Shown here: positions 27,661-37,810 of the stretch, piece by piece
Numbering within the stretch: position 1 is the first letter of the stretch
Layout: each line of letters starts with the position of its first letter
From: Bacteroidota bacterium
GTDB taxonomy: Bacteria > Bacteroidota > Bacteroidia > AKYH767-A > OLB10
DNA length: 64,000 bases
Reading direction: 5' to 3'
NCBI GenBank assembly: GCA_016709725.1
Contig: JADJMG010000030.1
Location: 151,617 to 215,616, forward strand
Notes under the pieces: model-generated
The model's database searches: none
What the model saw: only the letters and a program-made list of their open reading frames with translations
Told to the model about the DNA's origin: nothing
Translations under genes and position numbers: made by a program

Positions 27661-29850
27661 GTGAGAAAATCCCGGTATAAATTACGAGTTAGCACAAAGC
27701 AAAAAATAACTTATCGTAAAGTTATAGTATCAATAAGCATGGCTGCCATTGCAGGGGCTTGCTTCTTTGTGTTTAACAATTTAGGTACATCCGAAAACGC
27801 AAAAGCGAATCCTGGAAAAGATGGTGCTAAGACCATCTCTGTGTCGAATACCATTGTGAATGAATTCACCAGTCTTACTTCCAATGCATCTGCAGGATCA
27901 ACTACTATTGCAGTAAGCTCATCTTCAATGAATGCGAATAGTCGCTTTTCAGGTTCACTTTCAGCTGGTGATTTAATTTTAATTATTCAAATGCAAGGAG
28001 CGAGCATTTCTACATCGGATAATAGTTCTTATGGTAATATAAATAACTATAATCATTGCGGAAAATATGAATATGCGAAAGTTTCGTCTGTACCCAATAG
28101 CACTTCGATTATTCTTGCCAATAGTTTAGTAAATAGTTATTCGTCGTCAGGAAAAGTTCAAGTAGTGCGTGTTCCAAGATATACCGATTTAACCATTAAT
28201 TCAGGTGCAAGTATTACTACCGATGCATGGGATGGTACGATGGGTGGAATTGTTGCTGTTGAAGTGGTAAATAATGTTATTTTAAATGGATCCATCAACG
28301 TAAATTACAAAGGTTTTCGTGGAGGTAGCATAGAACAAAATTCCGTTTTACCAGGGAACATTACCACAAGAAGAACTACCGACTCAAACAACGGCGCAGA
28401 AAAAGGAGAAAGTATTGCTGGTCCTGCTTCCTCATTAAACAACGGACGATATGGAAGAGGCGCTCCTGCGAATGGAGGTGGAGGTGGTAATGCACATAAT
28501 GCAGCTGGGGGTGGTGGATCCAACTCAGGTGTTACTACTGGCTATACAGGAACGGGAAATCCTGATATCTCTGTGGCAAGTTGGATCACAGCATGGAATC
28601 TCGAATCTGCTGGATTTGCATTAACAACATCTCCGGGAGGAGGAAGAGGAGGATATACCTATTCACAAAATGCAGCGAACCCTATTACTAAAGGTCCAGG
28701 ACATACAGATTGGGGTGGCGATAACAGAAACAATGTTGGTGGATTTGGTGGTCGGCCCTTAGACTATAGCACTGGAAGAATTTTCATGGGCGGTGGTGGT
28801 GGTGCCGGTGATTCCAATAACAACACCGCGCAACCCGCAGGTAACGGAGGCGGAATTGTTTTTCTCCTCGTGAAAGGAAATGTGAGTGGTACAGGAACCA
28901 TCTATGCCAATGGCGAAACGCCTGCAAGAACACAAGGTCCCAACGGACGTGATGGATCAAGCGGAGGTGGAGGTGGAGGTACCGTTCTTATCTATCATTT
29001 AGTGGGTAGCACGAGTGGAATTAGCATTGAAGCAGCCGCAGGGCAAGGAGGAAGTCAAAATCTAACTTCAACATCTGAAGCTGAAGGTGCTGGTGGTGGT
29101 GGTGGTGGTGGTTATGTTGCCATCACAAATTTACCTCCTATTACTATTTCAGTTGCTGGTGGAGTAAATGGAACATCCAACTCATCATCCGTGTCTGCAT
29201 TCACACCCAATGGCGCTACCAGTGGAGCACCAGGATTAATTGTCTCACTACCTTTATCGTTTAATCCTTATAGTGCTGGAAGTAGTCCTTTGCCGGTAGT
29301 ATTAAAATCATTTGCAGTAGAAGAGAATAATGAAAAAGCGCTTTTACTTTGGGAAACAGCTTCTGAGATTAACAATGATTATTTTGTGCTTGAAAGAAGT
29401 TGGGATGGAATCGACTTTGAATTTCTTGGACAATTAAAAGGATCGGGTACTACTACGATGCCACACAAATATTCCTTCACAGATGATGCTCCACTTTTAG
29501 GTACAAGCTACTATCGATTAACACAAGTAGACTTTGATGGCGAGCAAGAAATCTTTGCTCCACGTCCGTTTAATTATTCTTTAGATGGCACCGAAATGAA
29601 ACTGCTGCAATATGGACCGAATCCTTTTATAGATGAGCTCTCCTTATTAATTCAATTTCCAAATAACACGCAACTTCGAGCGGAATTATTTACGATTGAT
29701 GGGAAAAAAGTTTGGGAAACGGAGCAAGATGCCACGACAGGCAGAGCGTCCTATACTTTAAATCCAGATGTACGTGCATCTGGAGTGTACCATTTGCGAT
29801 TGAGTAATTCGGAAAGAAAGACTTTATTGTTGAAGTTGGTGAAGAGGTAG
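27661..29850 (+). CDS. Large glycine-rich T9SS cargo protein
   Basis: About 729 residues from GTG at 27661; a TTG two codons earlier is possible and no ATG is available upstream of the membrane segment. The N-terminus is unusual: some 20 basic residues, then a hydrophobic segment (VIVSISMAAIAGACFFVF) rather than a short signal peptide. The middle is rich in Gly-Gly-Gly stretches (for example ANGGGGGNAHNAAGGGGSN) that can form a flexible or beta-helical surface. Before the sorting domain is a conserved module (PLPVVLKSFAVEE, DYFVLERSWDG, TSYYRLTQVDFDG) also present at 46285 and 49262. The T9SS type A domain follows (YGPNPFIDE, IDGKKVW, GVYHLRL). Function is unknown; it is probably adhesive. 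Confidence 0.82.
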   Translation: MRKSRYKLRVSTKQKITYRKVIVSISMAAIAGACFFVFNNLGTSENAKANPGKDGAKTISVSNTIVNEFTSLTSNASAGSTTIAVSSSSMNANSRFSGSLSAGDLILIIQMQGASISTSDNSSYGNINNYNHCGKYEYAKVSSVPNSTSIILANSLVNSYSSSGKVQVVRVPRYTDLTINSGASITTDAWDGTMGGIVAVEVVNNVILNGSINVNYKGFRGGSIEQNSVLPGNITTRRTTDSNNGAEKGESIAGPASSLNNGRYGRGAPANGGGGGNAHNAAGGGGSNSGVTTGYTGTGNPDISVASWITAWNLESAGFALTTSPGGGRGGYTYSQNAANPITKGPGHTDWGGDNRNNVGGFGGRPLDYSTGRIFMGGGGGAGDSNNNTAQPAGNGGGIVFLLVKGNVSGTGTIYANGETPARTQGPNGRDGSSGGGGGGTVLIYHLVGSTSGISIEAAAGQGGSQNLTSTSEAEGAGGGGGGGYVAITNLPPITISVAGGVNGTSNSSSVSAFTPNGATSGAPGLIVSLPLSFNPYSAGSSPLPVVLKSFAVEENNEKALLLWETASEINNDYFVLERSWDGIDFEFLGQLKGSGTTTMPHKYSFTDDAPLLGTSYYRLTQVDFDGEQEIFAPRPFNYSLDGTEMKLLQYGPNPFIDELSLLIQFPNNTQLRAELFTIDGKKVWETEQDATTGRASYTLNPDVRASGVYHLRLSNSERKTLLLKLVKR

Positions 29851-29950
29851 AGGTTGGATGTTGGCGGGTTGGTTGAATTGGAAATTGGTTTCTCGATCGA
29901 TAATAAGATTTAAATCTAATCCGATAACTATCGCAAAACATCTATAAAAT

Positions 29951-32140
29951 CTAATTTCTCACTACTCTACTACTCCAAACGCTTTTGCCTTTACTTACTA
30001 TGATAATATAAATTCCTTTTTCGGTAAGTGATAAATCAAGTTGAAGGGGTTGTTCTTTTTGCTTTTGGATGGAAAGTGCATTGATTAATTTTCCATCTAT
30101 GCTGTACAAACTCACGGCATACTTTCCACTTTCTGCTCCAGGCATTTCAATGTTTACTCGATCATTTGTTGGATTTGGATAAATGAATAAAGTATTTGAC
30201 GAGGCATTATTAGATTCAACAATTCCTGTAGTACCCACCACGATTACTTCTGCCATTGGAGTAATTACGGGAGGATTATTATCAAAATAAATTTTGGCTT
30301 CGTTCGCTATTACTGTACCTACATTCAAATTCGATTGTGGTGTTACTTTAAAAATGATATAACCTTTGCTATTAATGGGATCAACAGATGTGGGTGGAAG
30401 ATTAATTCCATTAAAAGTAAACTCCAACTCCCGCGGGTAAATGATTTGAGTTGTATATGCATGACTCGCTGCTAAAATTTCGATAGAGTTTAATTTTACT
30501 TCCGCAGGTAAAATATCGGTAAGGCGCACCGTTAGTGCGTTGGCATTGCCCGTATTTTCAAATTCGATTCGATAGGTTAGCGGTTGACCAGAAAGAATGG
30601 CTGATTGTGGAACTGTTCCATTCGGGAAAACCGTTTTGATGTTGGGGTCAAAGGAATTAATTACATCTACCCATCCACTTGCTAAATTATTAGATGGATT
30701 CACATCTGTGCCGGGAGAGGCAGTAACGTTTGCATCAAAATAAACGGAGTCACCAATTACTAATCCACTATCGGCAACCACCCAGACCGTTACCTTAAAA
30801 GATTGCAACAAATCAATGGATGGTATACTCCAAGAAACCAAATTTCCTACCGATGATGTGGGTGTTACACTTGCAGAATCAAAAGTTACTGTGCTAGGAA
30901 GATTTAACACCAAATTGCCCGCTGCTAAATCACTACCCGAATTTTTTACGTTCATCATTAAACTCGTTCTTACTTGAGGCCGAACTGGATTGACTGACAT
31001 ACTCAATTCTAATTCCGTTGTTCCAGGAATAGGATAAACTGCAAAATTATTTCCTGATGCTGTACTTCCTGCTATCGTAAAATTGTAATTGTAATTTGCT
31101 GGACTCACACTAAACCATGAAGGAAGTGGACTCATATTTACACTATGGGGACCATTTGCAATATACATGGAATAGTCTCCATTCACATCAGAAACATTAA
31201 AAGAATATTGAGGGGTAGATTGAATGAAAGCATTTTTTATACCATAATCCAATCCGTTTTTTAAACTATCATTATTCAAATCCATAAAAACATTGCCTGA
31301 GATTTGATTAGGCGTATAAATTCCGGGCATGGAATACAGTGTCATATCTCTCATTGTAGATCCTATAAAAATACCATTCCGATATTCGGAAGCTAAGACA
31401 ACCATTATTCCAACTTGAACAAAGTTAGGAGTGAAATAAGCAATGCCCGTAGATGAATCAAAGAAGTGAGGTGTGCTTGACAACATAAAATTGGTTGGAG
31501 AATATGGCGCCCCATAAGAATAACTTATGGCTCCATTAGCCGTAGGTTCTCGAGCTGGAATTAAACTATAGACTATGCTGTCACCATCTATATCCGTTGC
31601 ATAATTAGCATATACTGCAGGTTGGGTTACACAAAAATAAGGAATATTGATTGGAGCAAACTCAGGTAAACTATTAGTAGGGAAATTCAAATTGTCCAAT
31701 ATTGCTTCGCAAAAGAAATTGCCACTTGAAGAAGTGAATATTGGAATATTCCGACAACAATCCGTCCACCAAAAATGCCAAACTGCGCTGGCATAAGGCA
31801 ATACTACCGTTCCTGTGAACTCAAGAACCTCTAACCCATATCCGTTGATACAAAGCAAGGGAGTTGCGGTAGCACAAGTAAAAGAGGGTAGATCTTGCTG
31901 ATTAACTAAAGTTAGTCCTACATTATAGGTAGTGGCTTGCGGTATTGGTCCATCATTATAGGTTACACTTATAGAGCTTGGACCCGGCACACCAGCACAA
32001 TCTCTATAAATTTTAACTTTTACTAGATAAGTATTTGGTGTGCCTAAATATTGCAAAGAGATTGATGTACCAGCAATATGCGAGGCTTGAACATTCATCG
32101 AAAAGAAGAATGTCATTACAGCTAGGATGAGTTTTCTCAT
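29951..32140 (-). CDS. T9SS cargo protein with DUF7619-like and DUF11-like repeats
   Basis: About 729 residues from the ATG at 32140. An ATG 33 bases upstream adds a stretch that is not part of the signal peptide (MRKLILAVMTFFFSMNVQA). The mature N-terminus SHIAGTSISLQYLGTP and VKIYRDCAGVPGP match the start of many Bacteroidota gliding- or surface-associated proteins. Further on is a SdrD-B/carboxypeptidase-like loop (SGNVFMDLNNDSLKNGLDYGI), then DUF11-like and DUF7619-like domains (DPNIKTVFPNG, LTYRIEFENTGNA, EAKIYFDNNPPV). A T9SS type A domain ends it (IYPNPTNDR, IDGKLIN, GIYIIIV). It is structural or adhesive by domain type; no enzyme motif is visible. Confidence 0.85.
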   Translation of the reverse strand: MRKLILAVMTFFFSMNVQASHIAGTSISLQYLGTPNTYLVKVKIYRDCAGVPGPSSISVTYNDGPIPQATTYNVGLTLVNQQDLPSFTCATATPLLCINGYGLEVLEFTGTVVLPYASAVWHFWWTDCCRNIPIFTSSSGNFFCEAILDNLNFPTNSLPEFAPINIPYFCVTQPAVYANYATDIDGDSIVYSLIPAREPTANGAISYSYGAPYSPTNFMLSSTPHFFDSSTGIAYFTPNFVQVGIMVVLASEYRNGIFIGSTMRDMTLYSMPGIYTPNQISGNVFMDLNNDSLKNGLDYGIKNAFIQSTPQYSFNVSDVNGDYSMYIANGPHSVNMSPLPSWFSVSPANYNYNFTIAGSTASGNNFAVYPIPGTTELELSMSVNPVRPQVRTSLMMNVKNSGSDLAAGNLVLNLPSTVTFDSASVTPTSSVGNLVSWSIPSIDLLQSFKVTVWVVADSGLVIGDSVYFDANVTASPGTDVNPSNNLASGWVDVINSFDPNIKTVFPNGTVPQSAILSGQPLTYRIEFENTGNANALTVRLTDILPAEVKLNSIEILAASHAYTTQIIYPRELEFTFNGINLPPTSVDPINSKGYIIFKVTPQSNLNVGTVIANEAKIYFDNNPPVITPMAEVIVVGTTGIVESNNASSNTLFIYPNPTNDRVNIEMPGAESGKYAVSLYSIDGKLINALSIQKQKEQPLQLDLSLTEKGIYIIIVSKGKSVWSSRVVRN

Positions 32141-32173
32141 GGGGTTGGATGGTTTAGTCAACGGTGTAACCAT

Positions 32174-32467
32174 AAAGATGCGAAAAAACTCGAAAAGGTT
32201 GCATGAGGGGGTTGGATGTTGGAAGTTAGTTGTTAGTTGTTAGATGTTAGATGCTTTTCCCGTTGTCTTATTACTATCCTCCGATTAAAGATTTATAGCT
32301 ACTGGCTGCAAGCTGTTGGCTTCTATGCCTCTCGATTGTCTCAAGCTGCAAGCCTCAAGCTGCAAGAAAAAAATTCTTTAGAGATTAATTTAACCTCGGA
32401 TACGAAGGAGCTATAGGCTTCTAGCTTTTGACTAAAAAATCAACATCTAATGTCTAACCACTAAAGT
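32174..32467. other. Spacer with short direct repeats
   Basis: No gene is visible. The spacer carries repeated phrases GATGTTGGAAGTTAGTTGTTAG and GTTAGATGTTAGATG at 32214-32250, and AAGCTGCAAGCC / AAGCTGCAAG at 32343-32364, resembling those near 9974 and 29860. They look like degenerate dispersed repeats. Confidence 0.5.
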
Positions 32468-33595
32468 CTACCCAAACTCCACCGTAGCTACCCCGAAACG
32501 TTTTAGGGTGCGGACATGCGACATGAAAGCATCGGAAAAATATTTGTTCTCCATGTAGGTAATGCCAAACTCCTTTGCTGTTTGGCGAACGATAGGTGCT
32601 AAATTTGGATAATGAACATGACAAATTTTTGGGAAAAGATGATGTTCTACCTGGAAATTAAGTCCGCCCACATAATAGCTGAGTAATTTATTGTGCGTTG
32701 CAAAGTTTACAGTAGTTTCTAGTTGATGCACTGCCCATGAGTTTTCAATGGTACCATTTTCTGTAGGTACTGGATGTGATGTTCCCTCTACTGTATGCGC
32801 TAATTGAAAGATGACAGTGAGAACAAGTCCAGCCACAAAATGCATCAACAAGAACCCTGCAATCCAAATGGGCCAGGATACATTAAACACAAAGATGGGG
32901 ATGAAAACTAAATATGCGAAATAGAATATTTTAGTAAGTGTAATTCGAAACAACATTCCGCGCGCTTCACTTTTGCTCAATGGACTTACTCCATTTTTCA
33001 TATAACGTCGGAACTGAAGAAAATCTTTTGCTGTCGCCCAGTACAGGGTGAGGATTCCATAAAACAAAAACGCATAAAATACTTGGTACTGTTGAATTCC
33101 TTTAGACTTTGTATGCGGAGACATTCTCAAAATTAATTTGTCGTCAATGTCTTCATCGTACTTTGAAATGTTTGTGTACGTATGATGTAAAATATTGTGT
33201 TGAAGTTTCCAATTAAAAATAGATCCACCCAATAAAACTAATGAATAGCCCATCAATTTATTAACGGTATCATTATTCGAATAAGCACCATGATTCGCAT
33301 CGTGCATCACACTCATTCCAATTCCAGCCAAAGCAAGACCCATGACGAACCAGCCAACCATCTGCAATCCAACTGGCATGTTCACTAATGACATCACGAC
33401 AAGCGGACCTAAAAACAAAGTCAATAACAAAATACTTTTAAAGATCATTTGTGCATTAGCGTGTTTCGAAATATTATTTTCAATAAAATAATTATCGACA
33501 CGATTTCGAAGTACTTTAAAGAATTCTTTCTGATCCTCTCCTGCGAATTTTATATTTCCTTTTACCTTGCTCAAGACTTTTTCAATTTGCCCCAA
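32468..33595 (-). CDS. Fatty acid (acyl-lipid / acyl-CoA) desaturase
   Basis: A 375-residue integral membrane di-iron desaturase that would insert a double bond into a fatty acyl chain using O2 and reduced electron carriers. The three histidine boxes are HDANHGAY, HNILHHTY and QVEHHLFP; the QxxHH form marks the front-end / linoleoyl-CoA-desaturase-like group (delta-5/6 type). Four hydrophobic helices lie between the boxes (for example ILLLTLFLGPLVVMSL). No cytochrome b5 domain is fused. The start appears to be TTG at 33595; the nearby ATG is in another frame and gives no sensible protein. The gene is transcribed alone. Confidence 0.9.
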   Translation of the reverse strand: MGQIEKVLSKVKGNIKFAGEDQKEFFKVLRNRVDNYFIENNISKHANAQMIFKSILLLTLFLGPLVVMSLVNMPVGLQMVGWFVMGLALAGIGMSVMHDANHGAYSNNDTVNKLMGYSLVLLGGSIFNWKLQHNILHHTYTNISKYDEDIDDKLILRMSPHTKSKGIQQYQVFYAFLFYGILTLYWATAKDFLQFRRYMKNGVSPLSKSEARGMLFRITLTKIFYFAYLVFIPIFVFNVSWPIWIAGFLLMHFVAGLVLTVIFQLAHTVEGTSHPVPTENGTIENSWAVHQLETTVNFATHNKLLSYYVGGLNFQVEHHLFPKICHVHYPNLAPIVRQTAKEFGITYMENKYFSDAFMSHVRTLKRFGVATVEFG

Positions 33596-33616
33596 AGATA
33601 CATTTTAAAAGCATCA

Positions 33617-34009
33617 CAACCCTGGGCAAGCTCAGGTTAAAAAGGCGCGAAGACGCAAAGCCATTCGGTCGCTTTTGTACTCGCTATTTTTTCTCGCAAC
33701 CCTCGGCAAGCTCAGGTTAAAAAGGCGCGAAGACGCAAAGCCAATCGGTCGCTTTTGTTCTCGCTATTATTTCTCACAACCCTCGGCAAGCTCAGGTTAA
33801 AAAGGCGCGAAGACGTAAAGCCATTTGGTCGCTTTTGTACTCGCTATTATTTCTCGCAACCCTCGGCAAGCTCAGGTTAAAAAGGCGCGAGAAGCCATTC
33901 GGTCGCTTTTGTACTCGCATTTTTGCAACCCTCGGCAAGCTCAGGTTAAAAAGGCGCGAAGACGCAAAGCCATTCGGTCGCTTTTGTACTCGCTAGTTTT
34001 TCTCAAAAA
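33617..34009. repeat. Five-copy tandem repeat, unit about 80 bp
   Basis: Units start near 33617, 33697, 33777, 33857 and 33926. The first three intervals are exactly 80 bp and the fourth is 69 bp (an internal deletion). Each unit reads CAACCCTCGGCAAGCTCAGG, TTAAAAAGGCGCGAAGACGC, AAAGCCATTCGGTCGCTTTT, then a TACTCGC... end. Copies differ at a few single bases. The array is followed by a degenerate TAGCTATCGGGA palindrome near 34071-34083. Any apparent peptide read across the units is a translation of the repeat, not a gene. The array fills the 590-bp gap between the desaturase and the PNGase-like gene. Confidence 0.9.
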
Positions 34010-34125
34010 GGCGCTAAGGCTACGCTTCTCAATCCCGCAGCGCCGTCGGCAAACCTTTGGCGGCCGATGGATAGCTATCGGGACACAAAGAGATTTCATT
34101 AAATACTATTCATTTAAAAAAAATT

Positions 34126-34167
34126 AAAAAAGGTGGAAAAACCGTTAACCGATTCTTCCACCTTTTT
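34126..34167 (-). terminator. Rho-independent terminator after the PNGase-like gene
   Basis: AAAAAGGTGGAA pairs with TTCCACCTTTTT (12 bp, 17-nt loop) and is followed on the minus strand by a T-rich stretch. It lies 20 bp past the stop at 34187. Confidence 0.8.
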
Positions 34168-34186
34168 CAATTTTATGTGATGCAGA

Positions 34187-37100
34187 TTAACGAGTTATCA
34201 CTACTTTTTGAACTCGCTTCTCCTCTCCAGCTTGCAATGAAACATAATAAACTCCTTGTGAAAGAGTACTCACATCCATCACTGATTTTTCCATTATTTG
34301 GGAAGCAACAATATCTTGAGAAATTAAAACTTGCCCGAGCATATTCAATAATTGCAAGCGTGCTTGTCCGTAAACTGGCAGAGAAAATTCTGCTGTAAGT
34401 AAATCATGAGCAGGATTTGGAAACACTTTCAATGTGCCTTCTCCATTTTGAATTTCAGGAACTGGAAGTGTAAAGTTCACAGTAAACTGCTGATAAATAT
34501 TATCACCGAAATCAGGATTAAAGGTTTTAATAATAGCTCCTGTATATCCATTTTTAATGCGCATGTATCCCGTACCTTGTCCGGTGTTAGCCCACCAGCT
34601 TAATCCATCGTCACCTATATCTACCAATCTAAAAGTATAACAATCAAGAGGGAGATTAACCGTGTCCAGGTAAGTTGTATTAGCGAGTAAGCCCAATTTA
34701 TTTAAGACATTAGTTCCCGTACCATCCTTCAATGTATATTGTGAATGCGAACCGTTATTATTTGTTCTTAATTCAAAAACTAATTTATCGGGATATACTA
34801 CAGGATAATTAAAAGTACTCACGATGGTATCATTCAATCCATACTGATCGGCGCTTCCATTCGGATTACTTACAATAGCAATAAACTGATTCGTGTTTGA
34901 ACTTAACCAATTGGGTTGTGTTAATGTTACTTCAGTCGAAGTCAAAGAAGCTAAGGTACCTGTCCAATTATAAGTTGACATTACGCCTCCTACTCTGCCA
35001 TAAGTTATCGTTAACGAAGTTAGTGTTGTTGCTCCGGTATTCTTAATCGCCACGATGGGTTGATTACAGATTGGATTAAATCTTTCATATTCTACACGAT
35101 TGGTAGGATTTTTTATATACGCTAATGCTGCATCCAAATTAAAACTCATCGTATCATAACTCACCAATTGATTATTGATTCGATAATTGGAAGTCCCATA
35201 GTTGGTAGCTGGTGGCAAACTATAATCGATATTGATTAATTGTCCTGGAGAAACTTGAGTAGTAATTTCAAAATCCTTAGTATCTACTACACCTCCTGGA
35301 CACCAACCAGCACGATCATAAACCCAAGTTCCGCCTTGTGGGTAGATGGGATTGTCAGCACATTCTTTCCAAACTACTCGTGATAAATTAGTAACACTAT
35401 TTAGTGTGATGGTATGGTTTCGCTGAATAAATTCTCCTTCTTGTCCATGGCCACTAATGGCAGAACGTATTTTAAACATATAAGCATTTGGCGATAATTG
35501 CAAGTTGCGCGGTTCAAAAATAGTATTGTTTAAAATGGCAGCAGAGCCAGCGTCTTTCCAAACACCGTTCGGCCAAATTTGTTGCATAGAACGAACTTTT
35601 CGCGCGGGTGTACCTTCATAAAATACAAAAGTAATATCATTATCTTCCTGATAATTTCCCGCTGCCATGGCCATGAATTTTCTTCCTTTTAAGATGGGCG
35701 CATAATCCGTAACATCAAATTCCCATGTCTTACCTGTAAGTCCATTCATGTCTAAACCTTTGCCATAAGGCGTTATAAAATTAATTAACTCTACAGCCAT
35801 GGGACGCTTATCATAATAACCAATTTGACTTATGTTTAAAGTATTGGTTGCTGTAACAGGAAATGAATCGAGTTTTACTCCCATCTCATCAAACAAATAG
35901 GTATATCCACCTGCAGCCCAATAAAAATTAGTATCAATAGGGGCTAGTGAATTATTGACCACTGTGTAATGAATTACAGTATTCGTAGCAATAGATGCTG
36001 AATCCAAAACAGGGATGGTTTGGGTGGAGGTAGTATACACCCCTTTCACAAAAGTGGTGTTGGGTCGATCATTGGAAACTAAGAAATTTCGGAACAACTC
36101 TTTTCCACCACGATTTCTCCACGTCATCGAAAACATAGTTGCATCATTTCCAGCGGCGGATGCATCGTTAATTACATTTCCTGTTCCTTCATCAAATTTA
36201 TAATAGGCTTGCAAATTTGCATAACTGGGATGGCTTACCGTAATACTGTTATACATCAAATTTTGCACAGCAGCTAAATCTAATTCTGTATTCCACATAC
36301 TAAATTCATCCATGTAACCATAATACACGTAGTTATTAACGACAGAACGCGCGAAGTTCATGCGATCGATGTTGATGGCTTTCGTTTTCAAATTTCCAGT
36401 ATGCCATAATGCACCATTCAAATAAATATTCATGATGCCGGTGGTTGCATTTTTAGTAAACGTCCAGAAATTCCATTGCCCTTCTGTTTCCGCTGTTGTG
36501 GCTGCCTTGTTGATGCGATCATAGCCTGTACCATCGTTACCACAGTCCCAATAAATACTTCCATCACTCCATGGCAAATGAATATTTAGTTGTCGAGTGT
36601 TGGTAGCATCCAATGCTTCTAACGCACTTGTATTTGCTGGTAAACGACTTGGATTTCCATAACACCAAAACGCTAATGAAATTTGATTACTAATGTTTGC
36701 GCCAACTGTATTTGGCAAGGTAATGCCTGCTGTACCGCCATCAATTTCCAAATAACTATCCGATTGGTTGCTGGTCATTGCAGAAGAAAAAGCCGTTGTA
36801 TTTCCATTCACATCATTGGCTGTTCCCGCAATTGCATTGGAATAACTGAACTCCACAATTAAATTAGAAATACCATCCCAGTTAAACGGAGTATAAAAAT
36901 TAAAGCGATGGAGTCCTGAAGCAGCGAATGTTGAATTTAAAAAATAAACTTCTGTAAATCCACTCAACTCTGGACTGTTTGCATTTAATACTGTTTGTGA
37001 AGTTGATTTAATTTTGATACGTAAATTATCTACTGAAGATCCCAAAGAAGAAATGTCTAAACCTAATCCAGTAATATTACCTGAAGTAAGTCCGGCAGAA

Positions 37101-37657
37101 GTTAATTCAGCCGCCGTCCATAAGTACTGCGTTTTTGCAATACTCCCTGAAGAAAAAGGATGTGATAACGCAAGAGAGCCGCTTCCACTTTGCGATAGTG
37201 TTTCGCTAATTGTTGACAAATAGGTTACATCTTGCTGAGTATACTGTGTGTAATTATATTGGGGAGTAGTTGTGTACGGAAAGGAGCTTCCCGTCCAGTT
37301 GCTGATGTAATAATCATTTGAAGATTGAAACAATGAGTCGGTTTGCGTGGAGTCAATCAAATAGGTATAACAATTATAATCCCACTCGCCGCAACCTTGG
37401 TTGGGTTGAGATTGTGTTGAAATCAAACCATTTTTACAACGCATGCTATACAGCATAATAATTTTCTCATAAGTCTTGGTGGAGTCCGATGGAAACTCGA
37501 ACATGCCCGAACGCATGGTGGTATCAAATCTAAAAGTTCTTACTATGGTGGTGTCGCCAGAAAATAAATCGATGGCTTGAGTTGATACATGCAGCGTAGA
37601 CATTATGGCAATACTAACAGCCAAAAGGACGGTGAATAGAGTACTTTTTTTATTCAT
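34187..37657 (-). CDS. T9SS-exported PNGase F-related protein with LamG domain
   Basis: A 1156-residue protein. After a hydrophobic N-terminus (signal peptide to about residue 28) comes a segment with IIMLYSMRCKNG and CGEWDYNCYTYL, as in the N-terminal domain of peptide-N-glycosidase F-related proteins. A LamG/concanavalin-like domain follows at about 320-500 (SLAFWCYGNPSRLP, WNFWTFTKNATTGIMNIYLNG, GYMDEFSMWN). The PNGase F-type C-terminal part has WKECADNPIYPQGG and VYDRAGWCPGG. PNGase F cleaves asparagine-linked glycans, but I have not confirmed its catalytic acidic residues here. A T9SS type A domain ends it (VFPNPAHDL, GVYYVSL). It is probably a secreted glycan-active or glycan-binding protein. 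Confidence 0.85.
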   Translation of the reverse strand: MNKKSTLFTVLLAVSIAIMSTLHVSTQAIDLFSGDTTIVRTFRFDTTMRSGMFEFPSDSTKTYEKIIMLYSMRCKNGLISTQSQPNQGCGEWDYNCYTYLIDSTQTDSLFQSSNDYYISNWTGSSFPYTTTPQYNYTQYTQQDVTYLSTISETLSQSGSGSLALSHPFSSGSIAKTQYLWTAAELTSAGLTSGNITGLGLDISSLGSSVDNLRIKIKSTSQTVLNANSPELSGFTEVYFLNSTFAASGLHRFNFYTPFNWDGISNLIVEFSYSNAIAGTANDVNGNTTAFSSAMTSNQSDSYLEIDGGTAGITLPNTVGANISNQISLAFWCYGNPSRLPANTSALEALDATNTRQLNIHLPWSDGSIYWDCGNDGTGYDRINKAATTAETEGQWNFWTFTKNATTGIMNIYLNGALWHTGNLKTKAINIDRMNFARSVVNNYVYYGYMDEFSMWNTELDLAAVQNLMYNSITVSHPSYANLQAYYKFDEGTGNVINDASAAGNDATMFSMTWRNRGGKELFRNFLVSNDRPNTTFVKGVYTTSTQTIPVLDSASIATNTVIHYTVVNNSLAPIDTNFYWAAGGYTYLFDEMGVKLDSFPVTATNTLNISQIGYYDKRPMAVELINFITPYGKGLDMNGLTGKTWEFDVTDYAPILKGRKFMAMAAGNYQEDNDITFVFYEGTPARKVRSMQQIWPNGVWKDAGSAAILNNTIFEPRNLQLSPNAYMFKIRSAISGHGQEGEFIQRNHTITLNSVTNLSRVVWKECADNPIYPQGGTWVYDRAGWCPGGVVDTKDFEITTQVSPGQLINIDYSLPPATNYGTSNYRINNQLVSYDTMSFNLDAALAYIKNPTNRVEYERFNPICNQPIVAIKNTGATTLTSLTITYGRVGGVMSTYNWTGTLASLTSTEVTLTQPNWLSSNTNQFIAIVSNPNGSADQYGLNDTIVSTFNYPVVYPDKLVFELRTNNNGSHSQYTLKDGTGTNVLNKLGLLANTTYLDTVNLPLDCYTFRLVDIGDDGLSWWANTGQGTGYMRIKNGYTGAIIKTFNPDFGDNIYQQFTVNFTLPVPEIQNGEGTLKVFPNPAHDLLTAEFSLPVYGQARLQLLNMLGQVLISQDIVASQIMEKSVMDVSTLSQGVYYVSLQAGEEKRVQKVVITR

Positions 37658-37810
37658 GAGATTGTGAAGTTTTATCTAGGTAAAGATAAAAGGAAAGGGT
37701 GAATCGACGAAATAAAAATCAGCAAGAAATCGCTACTTTAATATCCCCTAAAACCAACACAGAAAATTCACTTGCTCAACGTTTTGAAGAAAATTTTCAA
37801 CGGTGTATCC

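Noticed and set aside
33617..34009. CRISPR array
   Set aside because: The whole 80-bp unit is repeated, with no unique spacers of even size, and no cas genes are near.
33825..34127. Protein-coding gene with NPRQAQVKK repeats
   Set aside because: It is the translation of the tandem DNA repeat; no start, homologue or neighbour supports it.
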